A DNA stretch of 64,000 bases from Melastoma dodecandrum (Eukaryota; Streptophyta; Magnoliopsida; Myrtales; Melastomataceae), in the NCBI GenBank assembly GCA_029817715.1, contig JARUPY010000533.1, forward strand, positions 4,670,001 to 4,734,000. Reading direction: 5' to 3'. Every line of letters starts with the position of its first letter. Positions within the stretch are counted from its first letter, which is position 1. The notes beneath the pieces were generated by a model, which was not told the origin of the DNA, did not search any database, and was given only the letters and a program-made list of their open reading frames with translations. Of the stretch, positions 57,896 through 64,000 are shown piece after piece. The position numbers were made by a program, and so were the translations under genes.

Positions 57896-58210
57896 TTATC
57901 TGCTCCGTTCCGGAGAGTGAAGGAGACAATCATATAATTGGCCCATCCGTGAGGTCACCGTCAGCTTGCTTTCGGCAGAAAGACCAGGTTTGGCCAAGTC
58001 TATGATGTCCCGCCTCAGCCTGAACCAACGGGTGGCACCGTAAATTGAGTTAAGATGAGCGAAAACAACTTAATTTAATAGAGGGGATAAATATATGGAG
58101 GCAACTCACAATTGCCATTCACCAGTTGCTTTGGCGTGCTTCTCGACAGCATGGTACAGCCTGTCTAGACTGTACAGCATCAGCCCATACATGCATCGTG
58201 CGTTGGCCTC
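57896..58210 (-). pseudogene. DGS1: DGS1/NCA2 last two exons (copy B)
   Basis: On the minus strand the final exon (about 57896-58019, 'DIIDLAKPGLSAESKLTVTS', stop at 57896-57898) and the one before it (about 58110-58210, 'LYSLDRLYHAVEKHAKATGE'-like) are present. Everything further upstream is missing because segment B ends at about 58303. No protein can be made. Confidence 0.85.
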
Positions 58211-58303
58211 CTGATTATACCACAAACAGAAGAAAGGCCAGGGCAGCTAATTTTAAAAAACATTGGGGGTGGATGATGAAAACTGTTGGTGTTATCAGAG
58301 TCT

Positions 58304-59247
58304 GAGCTCCCCTTTCCCCAGCAACTGGGAGAGAAAAAACAAGAGAGATTTTCTTCCCCCACTTGTTGTGATATGTTTGGAAGGAAAAGAACAAGAAGAA
58401 GAAGAAGAAGTGGAAGATGATGATGTGTTTCTGGGTGTTTTGTGGTATGTGTTGGGGGAGTACAACCCTTGGAGTTTGTGCTCGGTAATAAGGTGAGGTG
58501 AGGTCTATTCCAAAGGTTTTCCTTCTGGGAAACAGACGATAGAGAGAGAGAGAGATTGATGAAGATGAATGTTCGATGGATAAGACAACTCAACCCAACT
58601 TATTGAATTCCATTTTCACAATACATGAGATCAAGCACGTCCCAAGAATTGATTTTGTCATGGGTCAAAAGGAGGGGGAGGGGGGCGGATGTTGATTTAC
58701 AAAGAGAGAGTCAAAGAGGAGGAGAGTAGTGGATGATGAAGAAGAACAAGACAAGCCTTTGCTCAACAGAGAAAATGATGTTGTCGGTCTTCATTCTTCC
58801 TTTTCACCTCTTTTCCTCTCTCCCATCCCTCCTCTTCCTCCTCACCCACAACCCAAAAAAAAACAATAAAACAAAAAGTAAAGATAAATTACATAAAAAA
58901 ACCCACCATGTACATAGTACATTAAAAAAGAAATGAGCACAACCAGGCAATGCCATCATGTGATATCTCACTGTGAAGATTGCATAAAAGAAGTGGGTAA
59001 TCAATTAAGAGAAGGGTTACCCTATTCAACTACATGTGGCAAAATGGGGGTAGACTGTGGCCACTTTGTCTTGTGATGACCAAAATGATCGATCAGAATC
59101 CCACCCCCCACCCCCCAAACAGCAAGTGAACTCTCGATTAGCTGACACTTCGAAGGAAGACGTTCCCACCACGTGCCTCGACTAGGAAGCCCTGAGGAGG
59201 ACGACCCTTTCCCAGTACCAAAAGGAGACAGCAGCCACTTGAGATCT
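58304..59247 (-). repeat. Inverted copy of the CLE upstream region
   Basis: Reverse complement of 19906-20733 followed by 18938-18804. It includes the G/C-run block, the pyrimidine-rich leader and the sequence up to about 84 bases before the CLE start codon, but not the CLE gene. The copy is joined to DGS1 copy B on the left and to the DGS1 copy C promoter on the right. Confidence 0.85.
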
Positions 59248-59426
59248 ACATCCGAGGACTAATCCGTAAATATAATATGAGAATATAGGCCCCGGACGAG
59301 CCTTCAAAACATCCCGCTCTTTTCGCATCGGTCCGTACACTATTTGGCCCCGCTAAACTTTCTTCATCCGACGGCAGCGGCGGAACACGGACGAGCCTGC
59401 CGCACGACGCCACGATCGATTCTCCG
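59248..59426 (+). promoter_or_regulatory. Promoter and leader of DGS1 copy C
   Basis: The only unique sequence between the inverted CLE block and the DGS1 start codon. No TATA box could be fixed (an AT-rich TAAATATAATATGAGA lies at about 59267). Confidence 0.35.
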
Positions 59427-62400
59427 ATGGCAGAGGGAGCTCCAAACGCGGGGGTCGAGTCTAAGGATCTCAGGTTGCTGATCTCGTTCTACTCTAACTA
59501 CATCCGTAACCTACTTTTCGGCTCGTCGCCGTCTCCAGACTCCAGCTACGTCGGGAAACTTTCCGTATTTTACTGCCGGAGGTTCCGTCCGTGGTTTCTA
59601 AAGCGTTCGTCATCTCTTCATCTTCTGATGGGTTTTTTGAGGCTCTTTGCAAACGAAGGTTCATTTCGCTAGTTATTCTGCCATTTTAGATGCTCCGTGA
59701 TTAGCTCGGTGTTGTCATGGTTGCGGCTTCATGTGATGGAGGTCAATTTTCGTTCTGTTTCATGGCTCTCTCTCTGTCTGTCGGTATTAGATTTGCCTTA
59801 TCTTTGAATGTAGGCTTTTTACTCAGGCTTATAAGGTGTATGATGTCTTGGAGGACATTATGGCCGATGTGTTCTCTCATCTGCACGAGATACAGAAGCA
59901 TCTTCAATTTTGGCAAGTTAAAGCAGAGGTCTCTCTCGTGAAAGTTTGTAATGCTCTTGTTTAAGTTACCTTCTCTCGAACTCTCACTTTGACATCTTTT
60001 TTTTGGAGGACTCTGATGTTCGCAAGATGTGCTTCATGATTTTTGAGAGAGGTCCCCAAGCTTTTGTGAAAGAGACTACTCATATGATATGGTATTCAAT
60101 CATAGATGGCTCTCCAGTTAACCAGCTTGTTTCTTCAGCATCTTTACACATCCATGAGAGGATGGGTATCTTATCCAGATTAAGATGCTTGGTTGCGGGT
60201 TTCCTAGCTGAGGTTAGTATGCGTCCTTTCGCCCTTTTCATCCATCAACTTTAAGGTTCTTGTTCCTCTTTCCTTTTGGGAGTTATATTTGTGACCTGGT
60301 GATCACCCTTGCACTAGTATGTGATTTTACTGTGATTGAGAAATAAACCTTGTCAATCTTATTTACTTCCCTTTTTTGCTACTTGATAGTGTCAGATGAC
60401 ATATCGAGGAAACTTTTGAATAGTTCTCAATGAAATTGTGAAGCAGGTTTTAAATACTATGAGCTACCATGAATTCAATGAGTTGCTGTGGGGGAAAAAA
60501 CTTAAGCCACTTCAGACTTCAGCAAATTACTGGGCTCTATGTGTTAGGGATTTGCTTAAATTTTTTCTGTCATATCTCTGACTATGGTAGCTTTTTTGCT
60601 TTGGAGATTCCTATAAGACAACCTCCTAGTTAAAAAAAAATTGAGTTTTGTTCTTTTTTTGGTGTTACCTTTGGATTGGATTCATGGAAAGGTTATGAGT
60701 CATGCATTTCATAGCCTGCCTTTTTATCTGTATTAGTTTTTTGTGGTATAGGTTTACGTTGAAGTTGACAGATTGGGAGAAGAATTGGTGAAAAGTCCAA
60801 AGAAGATGTTGCCAACTATATTGTCAGTTGTAAATGGCTTGTTTATCAAATTGGAGGGTTCAGTACAATCATTGAATCTGCCGACTCAGGTGACGGATAA
60901 TTGTACCTTGAAAATTATTTTGTGGCAAAATCTCGTAACAAGCAGTGCAGGCTATACTGCTTTTGCAATTAATTCATTCATCATTGGTCATGATTAAATA
61001 TCTGCCGGATGGATGCATTATACTGCAGAATGACTTCCGTGTGGAAGAGAGTCATTACATTCCCTTGCCTTCGAGAGATTGCCCGAAGTAACTGACAAAA
61101 ATTCTCAGTGGAGTGATTGCGAAATACGTGATGCCACCAACTTGGTTTACCAGAATCTTCGTAAGCTGGAATCCTACTTATCCACTATTGTGAGTTTTAT
61201 ACTGATGTCAAGGTCCTTTACAATGTACTTTTGTCTTCTTGCCGAAGATTATGACTTTAGCATATACGGCAAATCTGGATAATTTTGTTGTTAATTCTGT
61301 ACAATGATTGATTTATTGAATAAGTGAAGCGAGTGTAGGATATGTAGATCATTACAGTTCTTTATGTTATTTTAAGGCTATTATTTGAGCTTTGATGTGA
61401 GGATTTCTCTGAAATGGTTGCTCATAAAACATTCTTAGTCATATACCTTCAATTAATTCTAATGATATGTTTATGGCTGAGCATTTTCAGGTTTCGAAGT
61501 ATAAGAGACCCAGAAAATTGAGACAATACTGGATTCTTTATTCATGTGAAGCGGTGGGACTTGCTGCATGTACAATGTGGATAGTCAAACACAGTAGGTT
61601 AATGGGAAGTTCTGATATTGACAATTGGATAAGCGAAGCGAAGGATTTCACTGTCAGCTTCCTGAAGGAACATGTAAAGCAACCAGTATGTTCTACATTC
61701 AAGAAGAGACACAAAAGTGTGAAGAATGTTGAGGAAGTAGAGCTTACAGTTAATTCTCTTCGCAGGTTAGATTCCTCGGCTAATATTTTTGTTTGGTTTG
61801 AGTTTTTACCTTCTGCTCTTACAAACTGATATCGCTGCTGAATGTTGCTTGCTTTCTGCGAGCAGACAAAAGGACAAAATCTACCTGAAAATGCAACTGA
61901 TCAAGAAATGCTCGAGTTAGTAATGACTAGGTATGACTTTCACTTTGGTGGGCTGTACTTCTGCATCGGTGTAATGTTGCAACGAAAAAATCATTCCCGG
62001 TACACAAGGTGCTTCCGAGCTAATACTAGGATAATTTAGGTATCAATAACACAAATATATATGTGATGCGCAATTCGGATTTTTGGTCCATCGAACATCC
62101 CGTAGGTTTTTTCTGTGCTATAATGATCCTGGTATTTACAGGTATGAGAAGGAACTGACACATCCTATCCAGAACCTTGTTAGTGGAGAGCTTGCACGTG
62201 CTTCGCTAATCCAGGCATATCCTCTGCTCGAATTTGCACTTTTTCGACTTCTTTGATAAGTGTTTTGGCTTATCACCAGATACTTTACCCTCTTGCAGGT
62301 CCAGAAGTTTAAACTAGATATCGAGACGTGAGTGTCTTCCTCCTTTGCTTAGAACTTCAGTACATCTGCATCCATTTCTTCTTTATTAGAATGTTAACTA

Positions 62401-62544
62401 TTTTTTTGATGACTTGAACAGGGCAATGCTCGATCTTGACATGATTCTTCAGACAGTTGAAATATACATTGCTACTTTAGCAGCATTGCCGGCATTTTTC
62501 CTCTCCTTCCTCCTCCTCATGTTTTTCCGAGCGTGGCTGAAGCA
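59427..62544 (+). pseudogene. DGS1: DGS1/NCA2-family gene, 5' two-thirds (copy C, broken)
   Basis: Starts 'MAEGAPNAGVESKDLRLLIS'. Exons: 59427 to about 59658, 59827-59928 ('YKVYDVLEDIMADVFSHLHE'), 60009-60212, 60752-60889, 61029-61189, 61491-61765, 61841-61930, 62142-62214, 62299-62327 and 62422-62544 (membrane segment). DGS1 is a mitochondrial outer-membrane protein affecting lipid trafficking. Faults: exon 61029-61189 is 161 bases instead of 162, losing one C near 61064 and the frame; exon 61491 has the same 'HVKQPV'/'CSTFKK' deletion as copy A; the acceptor before 61841 reads TG, not AG; the last donor has T for G. The intron after 62214 starts with GC. All later exons are lost at the palindrome centre. 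Confidence 0.87.
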
Positions 62545-62668
62545 TGTGACACATTTAAGTTGGAAATGAGTATCTGATAGACATAGGCGGTGCATCTGCC
62601 CATCTAACCGCCTCACATTGTTTGGATATGGAGTAATTTGTCATGGCAATGTTGTTTTCTTCTAAGTT
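61692..62668 (+). repeat. Palindrome left arm
   Basis: Matches the reverse complement of 62699-63696, with scattered substitutions and short indels. It holds DGS1 exons 7-10 and flanking introns in + orientation. The same block also occurs inverted in segment A (about 35440-36400). Confidence 0.88.
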
Positions 62669-62670
62669 CA

Positions 62671-62690
62671 CCCTAAACCCTAAACCCTAA
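62671..62690 (+). repeat. Interstitial telomeric repeat, (CCCTAAA)~3
   Basis: Nearly three exact plant telomere units, CCCTAAACCCTAAACCCTAA, lie between the two palindrome arms. They are followed by a small perfect hairpin, CACCTACAT/ATGTAGGTG (62692-62711). Confidence 0.93.
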
Positions 62691-62698
62691 TCACCTAC

Positions 62699-63714
62699 AT
62701 TATGTAGGTGAACTTCAGAAGAAAACAACAGTGCCATAACAAATTACTCCATATCCAAACAATGTGAGGCGGTTAGATGGGCAGATGCACCGCCTATGTC
62801 TATCAGATACTCATTTCCAACTTAAATGTGTCACCTGCTTCAGCCACGCTCGGAAAAACCTGAGGAGGAAGGAGAGAAAAAATACAGGGAATGCTGCTAA
62901 AGTAGAAAAGTATATTTCAACTGCCTGATGAATCAGGTCAAGCTTGAGCATTGCTCTGTTCAAGACACCAAAAAAATAGTTAAAATTCTAATAAAGAAGA
63001 AATGGATGCGGATGTACTGAAGTTCAAAGCAAAGGAGGAAGACACTCACGTCTCGATATCTAGTTTAAGCTTCTCAACCTGCAAGAGGGTAAAGTATCTG
63101 GTGATCAGCCAAAAAAATTATTGAAGAAGTCGAAGAAGTGCAAATTCGAGCAGAGGATATGCCTGGATAAGCAAAGCACGTGCAAGTTCCCCACTAACAA
63201 GATTCCGGATAGGATGTGTCAGTTCCTTCTCATACCTGTAAATACCAGGATCATTATAGCACAAGAAAAACCTACGGGATGTTCGATGGACCAAAAATCC
63301 GAATTGCGCATCACATATGATATTTGTGTTATTGATACCTAAATTATCCTAGTATTAGCTCGGAAGCTCCTTGTGTACCGGGAAGGATTTTTTCATCGCA
63401 AAATTACACTGAAGCAAAAGTACAGTCCACCAAAGTGAAAGTCATACCTAGTCATTACTACTTCGACCATTTCTTGATCAGTTGCATTTTCAGGTAGATT
63501 TTGACCTTTCGTCTGCTCGCAGAAAGCAAGCAACATTCTACAACGATATCAGTTTGTAAGAGCAGAAGGTAAAAACCCAAACCAAACAAAAATGTTTAGC
63601 TGAGGAATCTGACCTGCGGAGAGAATTACCAGTAAGCTGTACTTCCTCAACATCCATCACAACTTTGTGTCTCTTCTTGAATGTATCAAAAAGTTCATCT
63701 CTAATGGCCAAAAC
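62699..63714 (-). pseudogene. DGS1: DGS1/NCA2-family middle exons (copy D), palindrome right arm
   Basis: On the minus strand the exons are 63614-63714 ('VLAIRDELFDTFKKRHKVVM'), about 63450-63541 ('FCEQTKGQNLPENATDQEMV'), about 63164-63237 ('HLL'-type NCA2 block), about 63056-63080 and about 62830-62956 (membrane segment). Unlike copies A and C it keeps the full 'LAIRDELFD' exon with normal splice sites, so it is closest to the ancestral gene here. It may continue upstream beyond 64000. Its 3' exons are missing at the palindrome centre. Whether it belongs to an expressed gene cannot be told from this window. Confidence 0.8.
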
Positions 63715-64000
63715 CTGCCAAAAATCTCGTCAGGATATGGTTGACCGAATCAATACATCATAGTAAATGCAGGACTCGACTTTTATAGGGTCATTAATTA
63801 CTCATTCAATTAAGTCCAAATTGGACGAATTTGTCGCTTTGGCAGGTTACATTTTCTTAGTTTCACAAAATTCGTCAACAGAGAATAAAACTGTATTCTC
63901 CCTCTCACATCAAAAGGGTTCAAAAAGTTTTGAGAAAAAACCGCGGTAGAAACGAAATACTGATTCCATTTGTCTACCCAACGAAACTATGAACAAAATG
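63715..64000. other. Intron or flank of DGS1 copy D
   Basis: Sequence upstream of the first visible copy D exon on the minus strand, presumably an intron of that gene. No further exon recognised before the window ends. Confidence 0.4.

Larger units (their letters stand above)
55891..58303 (+). repeat. Segment B, right part (copy of 32786-35275)
   Basis: Continues the duplicated order: rest of the tubulin promoter, tRNA-Ala copy, eIF2B-gamma pseudogene, last two DGS1 exons. It stops within GAGTCT at about 58303, where an inverted copy of the CLE upstream sequence begins. Confidence 0.92.

Overview
This is a nuclear window from a flowering plant, probably a eudicot. It has GT-AG introns in every split gene, plant-type (CCCTAAA)n telomere motifs, and plant families: GRAS, CLE, DUF4228, plant DGS1/NCA2, plant-lineage Ty3/gypsy and an endogenous caulimovirid. 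I cannot name the species from sequence alone.

Left part (1 to about 22.8 kb): gene-rich and mostly single-copy. In order: the 3' end of a TAN1/THUMPD1-like tRNA-modification cofactor (+), an intronless SCL3-type GRAS regulator (-), an intronless F-box protein (+), tRNA-Arg(ACG) (+), a DUF4228 gene with a 1-nt frameshift close behind its start (+), a six-exon ankyrin-repeat gene (-), a possible MITE, a four-exon RING-HC gene (+), an intronless C2-domain protein (+), a CLE signalling-peptide gene (+) and three-exon CPN10 co-chaperonin (+). These genes share no pathway. They are ordinary neighbours.

Middle (about 22.8 to 30.7 kb): decayed repeats. It holds a broken PIF/Harbinger transposase (-), a GC-rich block of diverged tandem repeats, a foldback-like element whose arms contain 'CGTAGACTTG' minisatellite, and GC-rich minisatellite. 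No intact gene was recognised.

Right part (30.7 to 64 kb): a heavily rearranged duplication zone. Segment A runs from an intact three-exon beta-tubulin gene (-) through its promoter, tRNA-Ala(UGC), an internally deleted eIF2B-gamma pseudogene (+) and the 3' half of a DGS1/NCA2 gene (-). A truncated endogenous caulimovirid (36.6 to 39.27 kb) follows, opening with a tRNA-Met-type primer-binding site. A direct second copy (B) of segment A then starts inside tubulin exon 1. A roughly 16-kb Tat-lineage Ty3/gypsy retrotransposon (39940 to 55890, 5-bp TSD GCCAC) is inserted in copy B. This element carries gag-pol with dual RNase H, an antisense plant-mobile-domain ORF, a 42-bp minisatellite, and apparent host fragments of a DRD1/CLSY-like remodeler and a cucumisin-type subtilase. 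Copy B ends at about 58.3 kb. It is joined to an inverted copy of the sequence upstream of the CLE gene, then to a + strand DGS1/NCA2 pseudogene (59427 to 62544). That pseudogene is the left arm of a palindrome. About three telomere repeat units lie at its centre (62671 to 62690), and the right arm is a third DGS1/NCA2 copy (-).

The main story is structural: DGS1/NCA2 pieces occur four times, and tubulin, tRNA-Ala and eIF2B-gamma pieces twice. A viral insertion, a gene-capturing retrotransposon and a telomere-sealed inverted repeat sit at or near the junctions. Exon coordinates were read by eye from splice signals and protein continuity. Alignments and database searches were not possible.
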